Part shown: positions 44,596 through 56,100 of the stretch, one piece after another
Layout of the letters: the number at the start of each line of letters is the position of its first letter
Position numbering within the stretch: the first letter of the stretch is position 1
NCBI GenBank assembly: GCA_963977425.1
Contig: CAXBOO010000001.1
Location: 62,001-126,000, forward strand
Reading direction: 5' to 3'
DNA from: CAXBOO01 sp963977425
Lineage (GTDB): Bacteria > Bacteroidota > Bacteroidia > Flavobacteriales_D > Luteibaculaceae
DNA length: 64,000 nucleotides
The notes under the pieces: model-generated
The model's input: the letters and a program-made list of their open reading frames with translations, nothing else
What the model was told of the DNA's origin: nothing
Database searches by the model: none
Program-made: the position numbers and the translations under genes

Positions 44596-45108
44596 ATGAA
44601 TACTTTATTACAAAATACGGACTTATCGTTTCAACTTTTGGCCATACAGCCTGAGCACGATGAGGCTTTATATCACGTAATTAGAAACGTATTAATAGAG
44701 ATTGGCGAAAATAAGGAAGGAACTGTATTTGTTGATGAAAGCATTAAAAAACTTTCGCACCATTTTCATGGTAACGGGAAGTGCTATTTTGTAGCAAAAG
44801 CAGGTCAAAAAATATTGGGTGGTTGTGGTATTGCACCATTAGATGGAGCACCTACAACTGGATATTGCGAATTGCAGCGCATGTTTTTACTGCCAGAAGG
44901 TAGAGGAAATGGTGCCGCAAAGGAATTGATGAAAAACTGCTTGACATTTGCTAAAGACCATGGATACACTCATTGTTATATAGAAACTATGGAATCTATG
45001 GAAAGAGCAGTACGTCTTTATAAATCGTTTGGGTTTGAAGCTATTGAAAAGCCATTGGGAAATACTGGGCACCATGCCTGCAAGCACAGGATGCTGAAAA
45101 AGTTATAA
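44596..45108 (+). CDS. GNAT N-acetyltransferase
   Basis: 170 residues, a single GNAT fold. The acetyl-CoA-binding stretch is RMFLLPEGRGNGAAKELMKN (about 95-114) with the GRGNGA turn; motif B follows with YIETMESMERAVRLYKSFGF. Substrate unknown. 14 bases separate it from the cupin gene on the same strand, suggesting co-transcription. Confidence 0.85.
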   Translation: MNTLLQNTDLSFQLLAIQPEHDEALYHVIRNVLIEIGENKEGTVFVDESIKKLSHHFHGNGKCYFVAKAGQKILGGCGIAPLDGAPTTGYCELQRMFLLPEGRGNGAAKELMKNCLTFAKDHGYTHCYIETMESMERAVRLYKSFGFEAIEKPLGNTGHHACKHRMLKKL

Positions 45109-45122
45109 TTAAATGCCACGTT

Positions 45123-45824
45123 ATGAAAAATACAAACATTAAGGTCCTATCTGATAGTTTAGGCCAACGTAAATCTAGAACGACCGTTGCAGAATGCAAT
45201 GATCACATAGTAGAATTGGTGATTGAACCAGGAGCATTTTCAACTTCATTGGGCAGTTATCATCATAGCGATTTAGGCATTTATGTATTAGAAGGAACCA
45301 TTGAAGTAACCGCCGCTGGGGGGAAGCAAAAACTAGAAAGCGGTTCGTTTTGTACTGTTTCTAGAATGGAAGCCCATCAAATTAGCAGCAACGGAAAAGC
45401 TATTTACTTAAGTTACTTACGCGATAGATGTGGATGGACAGAAGAGAAAAGTTATACCACTACGTTTTTGCCTAAGGTGGTTAATGTTGTAGATAAAGCG
45501 AGTGCAAAAGATACCGATCATTGCAATTTTGTTATAGCCAATATCAACGACCACGAAGTACGGCTTGGTATACACAAAGGAGATTACAATGAACACCATC
45601 ACAGCAATAGCGACGAATGTTTTTTGTTTCTGGAAGGCAAATATTTTTTGGCGCACATGTTGGGTGAAGAAGAATTGGAATGTTTTGATTTTGTAAGTGT
45701 AAACAAATTGGAGGCTCACAAACCGTATATGCCTAAGCGTACATTCTTACTGTATTTTCATAAAAAAGGTATCCGTACGGTAAACTACGAAGGCAGCGAA
45801 TTGAATTTCTTTACAGACGTATAA
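45123..45824 (+). CDS. Bicupin protein
   Basis: 233 residues with two cupin folds. The first (about 25-105) has HHSDLGIYVLEG and the E/H pattern of cupin motif 1; the second (about 130-215) has EHHHSNSDECFLFLEG, with three histidines and a glutamate for metal binding. May be a small dioxygenase, isomerase or ligand-binding protein; the substrate is unclear. Probably co-transcribed with the GNAT gene. A hairpin shared with the next, convergent gene follows. Confidence 0.75.
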   Translation: MKNTNIKVLSDSLGQRKSRTTVAECNDHIVELVIEPGAFSTSLGSYHHSDLGIYVLEGTIEVTAAGGKQKLESGSFCTVSRMEAHQISSNGKAIYLSYLRDRCGWTEEKSYTTTFLPKVVNVVDKASAKDTDHCNFVIANINDHEVRLGIHKGDYNEHHHSNSDECFLFLEGKYFLAHMLGEEELECFDFVSVNKLEAHKPYMPKRTFLLYFHKKGIRTVNYEGSELNFFTDV

Positions 45825-45840
45825 CGTTAGAAAAAAGAAA

Positions 45841-45872
45841 ACTCCCTGGCACGTTAAACAATGCCAAGGAGT
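45841..45872. terminator. Hairpin between the cupin and choice-of-anchor genes
   Basis: ACTCC...GGAGT and TGGCA...TGCCA stems around a 10-base loop between convergent genes; A-rich left flank, no long T-run. Confidence 0.6.
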
Positions 45873-45899
45873 TGTGTGAAAATGAATGCGGTTTTGAGT

Positions 45900-47678
45900 C
45901 TATTTTTTCACAAATAGAGTTGATTGTCTCGCATCATTTTTAGCGTCTATAATGGTAAGTAAATACATGCCCATTTCTAATGTTTTAATGTCGATGGTTT
46001 CTGAATTTGAAGAAAGGCTGAATTCTTTTATGGTTTGACCGGTTGAAGCATTTTGTATCAAAGCCTTTCCTCCATTATTGCTTTCTATTGTTAATGCATC
46101 GTGGGCAGGATTAGGAAACAAAGTAAAAGTACTAGCCGTTTTATCATTGATGGTGTTGGCTGTTTCCTCTACGCCATAAAAAGTAGTAGTACCAGATACT
46201 TCGTTGGAAACAATGAGCATGTTTTCACCGGTATGGCTCTCTTGTGCAGGAACAAATAGTAGTCCTTCTGGAGCGATATCAATCATGGTACCATTGGTCT
46301 GTAAAGTGTGAATGTAGTTTTCGAACTCAGGCTTGTTTGGATTAGTAATGTCGTAAACCATTATGCCTCCTTGGCGCTCTAATCCAATAAAAGCGTAAGA
46401 ACGAAGACCAATTTTACCGACAGTAATGGCTTCAGGTTCAGGTCCTTTGTCATCACTTCTTCCGTCTTTTTCTTCTGACAATCCATCGTCGCAATTGAAA
46501 AAATCTGGATGATTATCAGCTATATATTGTTCAAAATCGTCGCCACTATCCCAAACCAAATTTCCACTTGTATCCCAAATGCTAAACGAACGTGCTCCAT
46601 AGCTATAGATGCTTTCGGTTTTTCCGTCGTTGTTGGCATCACCAATGACATCAGAAGTAAATGTTTTAAGGCGTCCAAGGTTTTCATCGCTGAGCAAGTC
46701 ACTTGAATAGGCATTATCATCAACGGTAAGATCTTTAATTCTTGTTTCTGAGCTATACCCATCGTAATCTCTGCCATCGCCTTCGTTTGCGGATAAAAAA
46801 TAAGTTGTATTGTTTACGGTATAAGCAGCAATTGCATCGGGCTGATAAACGCCTTTGATGTTCCAGTTTTGGATATTGATGGCGTCGTCTTTGTTCGAAG
46901 CATCGAATCCATTCCCTTCTAAACTGTGGTCTTTAAAACCAAGCCCTTTATAGCTAATTATGGTATTAGAAGTGAGGTCTATGAAAATAAAAACGTTGCT
47001 TTCTTGACATACTACAGCCGCCAAAGTTGAAGCATCATTGCAAGCTATATATTCAGGTTCAAGGTCTATGGCATATGTAGTGCCTGGTTTTTGAAGACTT
47101 CCTGCTATGGATGTAGGAGCATTTTCAAATGTTAAATTGGTAACATCGTTGTTGGATATGTTTTCAATCCCGTTGCTGATATCAATAATAGAAACCGATC
47201 CTGGTGCATCTACTGTGTATTCATCGTTTGGCTCGCCTTCGTTGGCTACCAGTACTTTTTTACCATCTTTGGTTACGGTAACCATATCAGGTAGTGCGCC
47301 AACAGTAACATCAGAAACGTAAGCACCACTAGAGTTGAAGAATACAATTTTTCCATTGTCTTGTTTGGTTATAGCTTCTATAGCCGCAGCTAAATATCCA
47401 CCAGGAAGCATAACAACCGAATTTACACCGCCACCGTATGGACTGATGTCTATGGTAGATACGAGTTGAGGACGACTTGGATCCGTTATGTCTACCCTGT
47501 CGATATTTCCGGAAGCGGCATTGGTAGTAAATACCTGTTTGCTTTCAGCGTGATAAGTGCTGATTTCGCATGCAGCTTCTCTACCATCGGTATAGCGCCC
47601 CAATTCGTTAATGGTTAATTTTTGTGCGTTAGATATTGTGGTTATTCCACTAATTAATAAGAGTAGGAATCGTTTCAT
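45900..47678 (-). CDS. Secreted choice-of-anchor I beta-propeller protein with T9SS type A domain
   Basis: 592 residues. Signal peptide (1-18, ending SNAQ). The body is a beta-propeller-like sequence with the choice-of-anchor I pattern (LGRYTDGREAACEISTYHAESKQVFTTNA, IEAITKQDNGKIVFFN, GKKVLVANEGEPNDEYTVD) and an alkaline-phosphatase-like esterase region reported for the family. The C-terminus (about 515-592; LFPNPAHDALTIESNNG...GMYLLTI) is a T9SS type A sorting domain. Predicted surface or extracellular protein, role unknown. Confidence 0.8.
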   Translation of the reverse strand: MKRFLLLLISGITTISNAQKLTINELGRYTDGREAACEISTYHAESKQVFTTNAASGNIDRVDITDPSRPQLVSTIDISPYGGGVNSVVMLPGGYLAAAIEAITKQDNGKIVFFNSSGAYVSDVTVGALPDMVTVTKDGKKVLVANEGEPNDEYTVDAPGSVSIIDISNGIENISNNDVTNLTFENAPTSIAGSLQKPGTTYAIDLEPEYIACNDASTLAAVVCQESNVFIFIDLTSNTIISYKGLGFKDHSLEGNGFDASNKDDAINIQNWNIKGVYQPDAIAAYTVNNTTYFLSANEGDGRDYDGYSSETRIKDLTVDDNAYSSDLLSDENLGRLKTFTSDVIGDANNDGKTESIYSYGARSFSIWDTSGNLVWDSGDDFEQYIADNHPDFFNCDDGLSEEKDGRSDDKGPEPEAITVGKIGLRSYAFIGLERQGGIMVYDITNPNKPEFENYIHTLQTNGTMIDIAPEGLLFVPAQESHTGENMLIVSNEVSGTTTFYGVEETANTINDKTASTFTLFPNPAHDALTIESNNGGKALIQNASTGQTIKEFSLSSNSETIDIKTLEMGMYLLTIIDAKNDARQSTLFVKK

Positions 47679-48007
47679 TTTTTGACTTTATTTCGGTGAC
47701 AAATGAAAAGGTTCTATAGGGTGTGTGGATGAACGAAAATTTAAAGTTGTGTTACCCGTTTTGGCTTTGTGTTAAGAAATAGTGTCTTAAAAAGAGATAA
47801 TATTCTTAAAATAATAAAACTCAGAATGACTAGTTATGAGCGTCTTAGGTTTATTTATCGTTTGTTGTGTGTAAGGCAACAAAAGTTTAAGCCCCTTTTT
47901 AAAACCATTGCAGACATTTGTGCGTATAGAAGTACATAATCTTGATAACGTTCTTGTTATCGGGACATGGTTTGGTGGTATTAGCGGGTTCTTTAAGGAC
48001 CCGTTAA
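47679..48007. other. Gene-free gap with two hairpins
   Basis: No coding sequence seen. It holds GATAAC...GTTATC (47944-47961) and CGGGTTC...GGACCCG (47985-48003). A TAnnTTTG-like box with one mismatch (TTCATTTG, 47700-47707, minus) may be the promoter of the choice-of-anchor gene. Confidence 0.5.
47985..48003 (-). terminator. Candidate terminator of the 48008-48853 gene
   Basis: CGGGTTC-TTTAA-GGACCCG hairpin (one G-T pair) directly after the stop; weak T-run. Confidence 0.4.
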
Positions 48008-48853
48008 TTATTTAAAGACAAATTTATCAACGCATTGTTCTTGTGCTCTTGTGCGTTCCGAGCCAATATATAGGGTTCCGTTTTGAATCCAAATAGCTTC
48101 TCTTTGATATCCTTTTCCTTTCACTTTTATACCTATGGGTAGCCAAGCGGTAATTGGTGTAGTCTTATAATTTGGGATTTTGTATAAAGTAGTGTTCCAC
48201 AAAGAATAGGATAAAAGAAAAAGATCCTTACCAAAAACGGTGGCTGCTGTAACCATACCATGAAGTTGAATTTGACCTAACAGTTTTGCTGTTTGTACAC
48301 TATCTCCAAATGCTATTTTCAAGCCATATACTTGTACAAAATGTGTTGCTCTGTTTTTACTGAAAACGATAAGGCTATCTTCTGCATCGTTCACTATAAC
48401 TGACTCCATATCGAAATCGTGTTTCCTTTTCCATCCAGAATTATAGTTAGGCAATGTAAAGTTTAAGGTTTCGAAAGGGGGGTGTGTATGAAGAGGGATA
48501 TGTTTTTTAGAAATGGCGTGTATTTGAAATGCTTTTCTCTGCGCGAAATTGTTGCCAATATCTCCAATAAATAAATGCTTAGAACTTTGTGTTAGTGCTT
48601 CGAAATCGTAATTCTTTATGCCATCTAAAAAGTGACGAGATATAATTTGCCCAGAAGTTAACGAGAAGCCGTATAAACAGGCCTTGCCTCCAGAGTCGTT
48701 GATGGTATAACCAACGCTATCGAGTACAACCAAACCCGATATTTCGTCAAGTTCTGAGTGTAGCATTATTTTCTCTTGCCATTGCAACGATTGGCCAGAA
48801 AGTTGGACAACAAAGAATATGATGGAAATCAGTATCGAATGTTTAGCGCGCAT
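48008..48853 (-). CDS. Secreted protein of unknown function (beta-rich)
   Basis: 281 residues from the ATG at 48853, where a signal peptide (MRAKHSILISIIFFVVQLSG) begins; the longest frame to 48922 has unrelated residues first. The body resembles a small beta-propeller or SdiA-regulated-like surface protein: LDEISGLVVLDSVGYTINDSGG, HLFIGDIGNNF, FDMESVIVNDAEDSLIVFSKN and a final REAIWIQNGTLYIGSERT. No catalytic motif recognised. Function not identified. Confidence 0.6.
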   Translation of the reverse strand: MRAKHSILISIIFFVVQLSGQSLQWQEKIMLHSELDEISGLVVLDSVGYTINDSGGKACLYGFSLTSGQIISRHFLDGIKNYDFEALTQSSKHLFIGDIGNNFAQRKAFQIHAISKKHIPLHTHPPFETLNFTLPNYNSGWKRKHDFDMESVIVNDAEDSLIVFSKNRATHFVQVYGLKIAFGDSVQTAKLLGQIQLHGMVTAATVFGKDLFLLSYSLWNTTLYKIPNYKTTPITAWLPIGIKVKGKGYQREAIWIQNGTLYIGSERTRAQEQCVDKFVFK

Positions 48854-48987
48854 CCGATAAGCTATCAAGTATGGAGAAATAGAAAAGCGACCAATTTTGA
48901 TTACTGAAGTAGGTGTATCCAAACCACATATTTTCTTAGAATTGATTTGATAATAGAAGGGAAAGGGAAACGGCCATGTCCTAAATT

Positions 48988-49014
48988 AAAAAAAGCCCCT
49001 TAATGGAGCTTTTT
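48988..49014 (-). terminator. Terminator of the 49038-49469 gene
   Basis: AGC-C-CC...GG-A-GCT hairpin with a T-run of seven on the minus strand, 24 bases past the stop. Confidence 0.6.
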
Positions 49015-49037
49015 ACTAATGATATTTATTAGGACGA

Positions 49038-49469
49038 TTAACCTAAAATCTGAATCTCTTTGTTTTGCAACTCAAGCATTTGCTCTTTAAGTGCTTGGTA
49101 ACGAATGATGTCGTTTTTTCTGGCTTGTGTGTACTCGTTTTGGTCGCCAAATAATTGTGCTTGAATTTCAGATTCTTGAATAACCTTCTCAAGGTTGGCT
49201 ATTTGATCTTGGTAGAACTCTATTTTCTCAGAAATCAAGTTTTTAAGAATGTCGGTAAGCGACATTTCCTCGTTGTCAGTTGATGAAATACCGATGCGTT
49301 CTATAGAAAGAATTTCAGCGGTGTCAATCATTTCACGCTTTATCCACTCCTTAATCTCCACCCTTTTGTATCCTTGAAAAACAACGTTTTCAAACACGGT
49401 ATTAAATGCTCGGAGTGTAGTGTTCCAAGTTTCTGGTTGGTCTCCTTTCGGGGGTGTTGGTGTGTGCAT
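49038..49469 (-). CDS. Small coiled-coil protein of unknown function
   Basis: 143 residues from the ATG at 49469; the longer frame begins with GTG seven codons earlier. The C-terminal half (about 75-143) is a predicted coiled coil (LKNLISEKIEFYQDQIANLEKVIQ...). The N-terminal half is polar with no membrane segment and no motif I recognise. Not co-directional with a clear operon; likely cytoplasmic. Unknown. Confidence 0.55.
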   Translation of the reverse strand: MHTPTPPKGDQPETWNTTLRAFNTVFENVVFQGYKRVEIKEWIKREMIDTAEILSIERIGISSTDNEEMSLTDILKNLISEKIEFYQDQIANLEKVIQESEIQAQLFGDQNEYTQARKNDIIRYQALKEQMLELQNKEIQILG

Positions 49470-49582
49470 AATACGACGATTTTCAACCACAAATTAAGCC
49501 ATTATCACCATTGCACCGAAGGCTAATTTTTAACATCCGTTGTTGATAAATCGCACAGCAAAGGCCTTGATTGGGTTGGGCT

Positions 49583-50149
49583 CTAAATAAAACTATTTAA
49601 ATTCTGATCTGCGGCAGTAATGCCAGCATAAAAGGCCTTGATTTCGGCCAAATCTGCTTCGTAATTTCCCGTAGGATAAATGACTTTCCCTACTCCGGCA
49701 ATCTTCTTTTTGTAATCGGCATATCCCAAAGCAATAGGAACTTTGGCTTTAAGGGCTATGTGGTAAAAACCAGTCCGCAATTCTTTCACTTTTTTACGGG
49801 TCCCTTCTGGAGTAATAACTAGGGCAATGTCTTTGTTGTCTTCAAACAGTTGAGCCATAGCATCTACCATGCTGCGTCGTTCCTCTCCAGGTTTTTTTGG
49901 ACTGCGGTCTATTGCCAAAGCTCCTAGCGGTTTTATGAAGGGGCCAAACGGAGGTTTCAACCAATCGTCTTTAATGGTAAATCGCATGGGCACTTTTATT
50001 TTTTCAAAGGCCACAATGGTCATTACCAAATCCCAATTGCTAGTATGTGGTGCTGCTGCCATTACGCAACGGTTGGTAACTTCAGGAATGAGGTTTACTA
50101 CCTTCCATCCTTTTATCCAAAATAAGAACCTAAATATGAGTCGAAGCAT
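49583..50149 (-). CDS. 1-acyl-sn-glycerol-3-phosphate acyltransferase family protein
   Basis: 188 residues, a short PlsC-type acyltransferase. The catalytic HxxxxD motif is HTSNWD (H35, D40), and the glycerol-phosphate binding motif is TPEGTR (113-118). The short N-terminal hydrophobic stretch suggests membrane association. Would transfer an acyl group in phospholipid or ornithine-lipid synthesis; the exact acceptor is not known. It lies 15 bases after the 2122-residue T9SS protein on the same strand, possibly in the same transcript. Confidence 0.85.
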   Translation of the reverse strand: MLRLIFRFLFWIKGWKVVNLIPEVTNRCVMAAAPHTSNWDLVMTIVAFEKIKVPMRFTIKDDWLKPPFGPFIKPLGALAIDRSPKKPGEERRSMVDAMAQLFEDNKDIALVITPEGTRKKVKELRTGFYHIALKAKVPIALGYADYKKKIAGVGKVIYPTGNYEADLAEIKAFYAGITAADQNLNSFI

Positions 50150-50164
50150 GGTGCAAATTACTGC

Positions 50165-53100
50165 TTATCGGATAAGATTTACAAATCCATATTCAATTAC
50201 TTCAGAACTGTTGTCTATTCTGCTGATACCTTTAACACGAACGGTATAAGTAGAACTTTGGGCATCAATGCCTCGGTATGTTCCGTCCCATCCTTCAAAC
50301 TGACTGTTGGTGCTAAATATCAACTTGCCCCATCTATCGTATATGTCCATTTGATAGTTGTCTTCTAGCAAGCCATTCACAATAGGAATGAAAACTTCGT
50401 TGATGTTATCCCCATCGGGAGTAAAGGTGTTGGGAATGAAAACCAAAAGCAAATCTCTAATTACAATCGTTTCGCATACAGTGTTTCGGCAGCCAAAACT
50501 AGACAGTGCATCCAAACAAACATCAACTGTTGATCCTGCTTGTGTAGGTGCTTGGTAGGCTGGGCTTACATCGTAAATGGTGTCTGTTCCGTTAAAAACC
50601 CAATTGAAAATTGAAGCTCCGTTCGAACGGTTGTAAAACTGAATGAGAGACGAAGCTATGTTTGGCTCTTCGGGTGTATAATCAAACTCAGCAATAGGGT
50701 CTGGATTCACGCTCAGGTAATCATTGTAGTCTCTACTGCTTGTACATCCCTCATCGTTGGTAATGGTCAAATTCAAGTCGTATCGATCAACATTGTTTAG
50801 TTGCGTTACAAATTCCGCGCAATTGTTGCTCGTGGTACCATTAGATAAAGTCCATAAACATGTGCTGTAAGCATAAGGACTAGGAGCAGAAGATTGATTC
50901 AAAACTTGAACATCAAAAGGAGAACATCCATCCGTAACCGAAGCGGTAATATCAATTACTGGTCGGGCTTTAATGTTGATGTTGGCACTTGTATTATTTG
51001 AATTCGAACATTGTGGTGTATTGCCATCTTGAACGTATACAAGCGTATAAACAGTCGTGTCGTTTACGGTATGAGGCAAACTACTGGTTCCTGTTGTATT
51101 GATTGTAGCATCGTATACATTACCATCTTGATCTTGATATCGAACGTTGAATGGAATAGTACCCGTTAAATCTACATTGATGAAAGAGGCGTCGCCAGCA
51201 CATACCGATTCGTTGCCAAACAAATTGGCTGTAGGTAGAGCGTGTACTGTTAGCGGACTCGATGTATTTGGATAACCAACACAGCCGTTAGCGTCTACAA
51301 TACTATCTACAGTTATGGTTTTGTTTATATCTGCAATTACCAATGTGCTGTTGTTGCTAGCATTAGCAAATGTGTTGGTAGATATAGTTCCTTCACTGTC
51401 TTTGTAGTGAATATCAAGCGGATAAGCTGCAGGGTTGATATTGAACTCTAGCGTTACATCATCACCAAAACAAGTAGCATCGCCAGGCACATAGTTTGGA
51501 TTTGCATTAGGCAAAGCATTTACTGTTACAGTAAGCGTTGAAGCGCTGCTGTTGTTGCAAGTAGCTTGTGCTGAATTTGAGGTAATGTTGGCGATAGAGA
51601 AAGTGTAACTGCCAACCGGAAGCCCACTGATGGTTTGTGTAGTAATGCCCGCAGGTTGATTGATTGAGCCTGTAAATGATCCCGTATTATCGGTATAATC
51701 TACTTGAATATTGCCAGAACCTGTCGTTGAGATATCGAACACATAATCATCTCCAAAACAGATGCTTTGAGGTCCGTTTGCCACCAAAGAAGCGGTTGGA
51801 ATCGGTTTTACATCTACTGTAAATGTATTTGGAGATGTGCCTGTACAAACCGGGTTTGAAGCATCTTGAATATTTACGATAGTGTAAGTGTTTGCCCCTA
51901 AATTGGCAGGGGTAATATTGGCTGTATGCGTGTTGTTAGCTTCTAGTCCATTCAGAGAAGAAGTTTCCGCATTTTGGTTCACCAAATCGAAAGTGATGTT
52001 GCCATTTCCGAAAACATCGTATTGGAAAATAAAGGCATCGCCATCGCAAATTTCCGTTTCAGAAGGAGCAATAAATCCATTTACAGTTGGTGTTGGGTTT
52101 ACAGTTAAAGTAACTGTATTACCTGCTCCTGTACACGATGCTGCACTGTTGTCTGTAACCGATGTGATGGTGAAATTGTAAACGCCTGGAGCTAAATCAT
52201 TTGGAAGCGTAACTACTTGAACCGTATTGCCCAAAGAAATGGTTTTTGGTGAGCCACCATTTTCTGTATAAGTTACGTTCACAGCTCCGTTGCCACGAGT
52301 TTTGGTAAAATGCAAATTAACCGAAGTAGCGTTTTCGCATACTTCAAGAACATTCACCAAGCTTCCGTTTGAAGGATCCTCGATTTCTACCTGAGCCATT
52401 GGGCCAGGATTAACGGTTACGTTTGCCGATCCAGTTCCGGTTGATGTACAATTCTCACCAGTACCCAAATCGGTAATGGTTGTAAAGTTGATAACATAAG
52501 TTCCGGGATTAAGAACATCGGTAATATTTACAACACCTTGACGTGAGGAAACATTGAAGTTGTAAGCTCCGCCTTGATCGTCAACCGCATCTATGTTCCA
52601 AGGACCAACGCCTGTTAAGTAATAATTTAACGGAATAGGTTGCCCTTGACAATACACACCATCGCTAGGAAGTAGTTTAAGACTTGGGGTTGGAGATAAC
52701 AAGAAGGTATCGCGTACAACACCAGGGCAAACTGAGCCTGAATTGTCGCTTACCGATTGAAGGTAATACTTCACAACGGCATTGCTGTCCATTGCTGTAG
52801 CGGGAATATCAATGGTAGGTCCAGTAGCATTAGAAATGCTTTGGGTTGCATTATCAAAATCGTTGGAGTAAGTGAAATCGAAATTTGTACCAGCACCTGT
52901 CAAACTCACAGTAAATGTTGTTGCTGCACTGCTGCATCCTGATGGTGTTGATATTTGTGCAATTGGTGCTTGATTTACATTGATTGTTGCGCTATGATTG
53001 GTTGTAGACACACAACCAAAAGCATCGGTAATTTGAGTAATGGTATAAGTTGTAGTATCTATTGGAGCAATGTTTTCAGAGTAAACAGCAGGTGTGCCAG

Positions 53101-56100
53101 GTTTATCGTCATTAGTACCTGTATTGAGTACAATTACATAATCAAAAGGAGCCGTTCCTTTAGTAGCATTGATGTCCAAAACCGCAGGGTCGCCAGGACA
53201 AATATTGGTAGGCGTGATGGCAATATTTGCATCGGGTAATTCGTGCCAAACAACGGGTGTGCCAGGAGCTACAATAAAGCATAAATCGCCATTGTCGAGG
53301 TAATCATCGCCTTTGTTATCTGCAGCAGCAGCTGAGATGTAATAGGTTTGTCCTAATACAATATTGGCGTTGAAGCTAAAGTCAGGTGTATGAGCTGAAT
53401 CGATAGGGTTTATCAATGAAGTTCCATTTCCAGAATGTAAATAAAACACCAAAGTGTCGTTTACATCGCTTGTGTATCCACCATTGTAAATACCAGAAAC
53501 AGGAGCTCCTTCGCAGAGATTGATTAAAGTGTCTGTACGCATGGTACCGGCATCGGTAACGCAGTTGCACGATTTCTGAGCAACAATGCTAGCTATACCA
53601 CAACCAATAGGGTCGCTTACTTCTATAGTTTCTGTTTGCCCTGAAGGAATAACATCAGAAGTGTAGATGTACGGACTGGTTGAGGTTATGGTACCAGGAT
53701 AGTTTACGCTGTAGTTTAAACTGTCGCCGCCGGTAATACGGAATGTAATTCGATAACCCAAATTATCGCCTTCGCATGCATCGGAAACGTCGCTGATTAT
53801 TGGTGGGGAAAATACATCAAGAGTAATGTAAGCGGTATCGTTTACACAGGGGGAAGTAGCGCCAAGTATATAAGAGAAGTTGTATTGCCCTTGAGCAACA
53901 CCAGCAGTATTGAAATCGCCAGTAGCTTCATCAAAAGATCCAGAATTACTTGTCTCTATCCATGTGCCTGAATTGTTAGTTCCAGGAGTGAGGTAATCGA
54001 AAAGATTGTAGTTGTTGTCAGTGCATATTTGACTCAAACTATCTCTTCCAGCATTGGGTTGATCTTCTATTACAAGCGTTATTAATGCTTGGTCATCGGG
54101 GCATTCGGCACCAGTAGAAACGGTGTAAGTAAAGTCGTAACTGCCATACCCAAGATCGGTTAAGTCTACTTCGTCTAAAGTAAGTTGACCAGTAGAATTG
54201 TCGTCGTTCCAAGTCCCAATGGTTTCAGGATTATCGATAAGCAAATCGAAAATATTGACAATGCCTTCTGTTTCACAATAATTGAATGTGCCACCTGTAC
54301 CAGCTTCGCCTTGTCTTCCGACGGTCACTGTTACCGTTGCAGTAGCATCGGGACAACCGCTAGCTGTAACGGTGTAGGTGAAATCGAATACGCCTGGTAA
54401 GATTGCTGTGCTGATTGCTGCTGGGTCAACAGAAACGCCTGATAATGCTCCAGAAGGAGTGTCGTCTGTCCAAGTTCCGCCCGCATCGTTGCCGGTTAAG
54501 AAATCAGTTAAATCAAAAGCGGCATCGGTATTACAAACAGCATTGTCAGTAGGTGTTCCAGCAACTGGAGGAGATGATATTTCCACCAAAATGTTTTTCG
54601 TATTGGTGCAACCGGTCCCATTGTCTACAAAAACGGAGTATGTTCCTGAATCGGCCAGTGTAACATTGTTTACTATGGTAGGATTTTCAGCGTTGGATGT
54701 AAATCCATTGGGGCCATTCCAAGTATAAGTTGCCATGCCAGGTAAATTGGCTTTCAGTTCTAAATTGTCACCAACACAAAGTGGACCATTGTAACTGGGG
54801 GTAAAATCACCTAATTCTGTTGTTTCAACTTCTATAGATTTAGAAACGGCACATTGTGATGGTAAATTGATGTCTTGAACGGTAATGGTATACTCCGTTG
54901 TTTCGTTTGGAGTAGCCAGTGTAGTATCATTTGTAGGGTCAGACAGCGTCCCAGAAGGGGTCCAAGAATATGTAATAGAAGGAGGAATTCGATAACAAAC
55001 ACCAAATTTTAAAGATGGTCTGCTGGCTCCAACATAAGTGAAACCAGTATTGAAAGAACAGCCAGCATTATTAGTACAACCAGCGGTATTGATAGTAGAA
55101 TTGAAGCCTGTTGCCGTTTTAGCAACGTCTCCAGATTTGGCGCCACCGCCACCCCAACAGATGCTAACAATGATGTTGCTTACGCCATCCCATTCGTACA
55201 TCTGGTCAAAATCTACATTGTTCCATCCATTGTTGAAATTGGTAGCTTTAGGTGAGTAAACTTCTACCAGACCTGTTTGAAAAGATGCTTGATTGGCGTT
55301 AGCGAAAGAGCTAAGGTTAGTACAACCCATAGATACACTAAAACCTGAATATGCACCTGAGCTATTTAGTACATTGAGTTGTAAATTGTAAATACGTCCA
55401 CCATTATCTAAAAACGCAGGCATTTCAGAAGCCAAAATGATCATCTGAGTTTGAGCGTTTTGGTCAGTGTTTCCTTGACCGTTTATGCAGCTTGATATAC
55501 CTCCAGTAGCTACAGGTTTTCCTAATAAATAATAGGCATTATCGGTTAAATTACCAGTGCCAATGCTAACATCAGCAAAGTTTCCGTCGCACGCTTCTGT
55601 TGCAGCCTTACATTCGTAAGAAGGAGGTGCATATGAGCTCGTAACAGTTAATTCAACTTCTTGTCCAGGGCAAATAGGAGTTGTAGGATTCTTGAAAACA
55701 TCGATGGACTGATTGGCTGCCGTTATGTTTACTGTCATGGAATCTCTACAGCCTAAAAAATCAAAATAAACAGTGTAAGTGGTATCAGATACCGGGATTA
55801 CAGGGTCTGTTGATCCGTCTTGTTTTGGTATGTTGGTATGTTTCCAAGTGTATACAGCTGCTGGAGGGTTTACCTCTACTTTGATATCGTCAATTCCCCA
55901 GTGATCTAAATATCCTTGAACAGCATCGCCTGTGTTGGCGGTTTGTACCCATCTTAATTTTGTGTTGGCGGTTTGTGCACCTGCAGGAATACCAGCAGGT
56001 AATAAAGTCCAATCTCTTAAGTAGTCTGTTCTTACTGTAGAACCTGGAGAAGGGCTCCAATAATCTATTTCTACCCAAGTACCTCCAAGACCGCCACCAT

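Noticed and set aside
49869..50249. 126-codon plus-strand frame across PlsC and the giant gene
   Set aside because: Crosses a gene boundary on the opposite strand; no motif.
54378..54728. 116-codon plus-strand frame inside the giant T9SS gene
   Set aside because: Shadow frame; the minus-strand gene has coherent repeats and a sorting domain.
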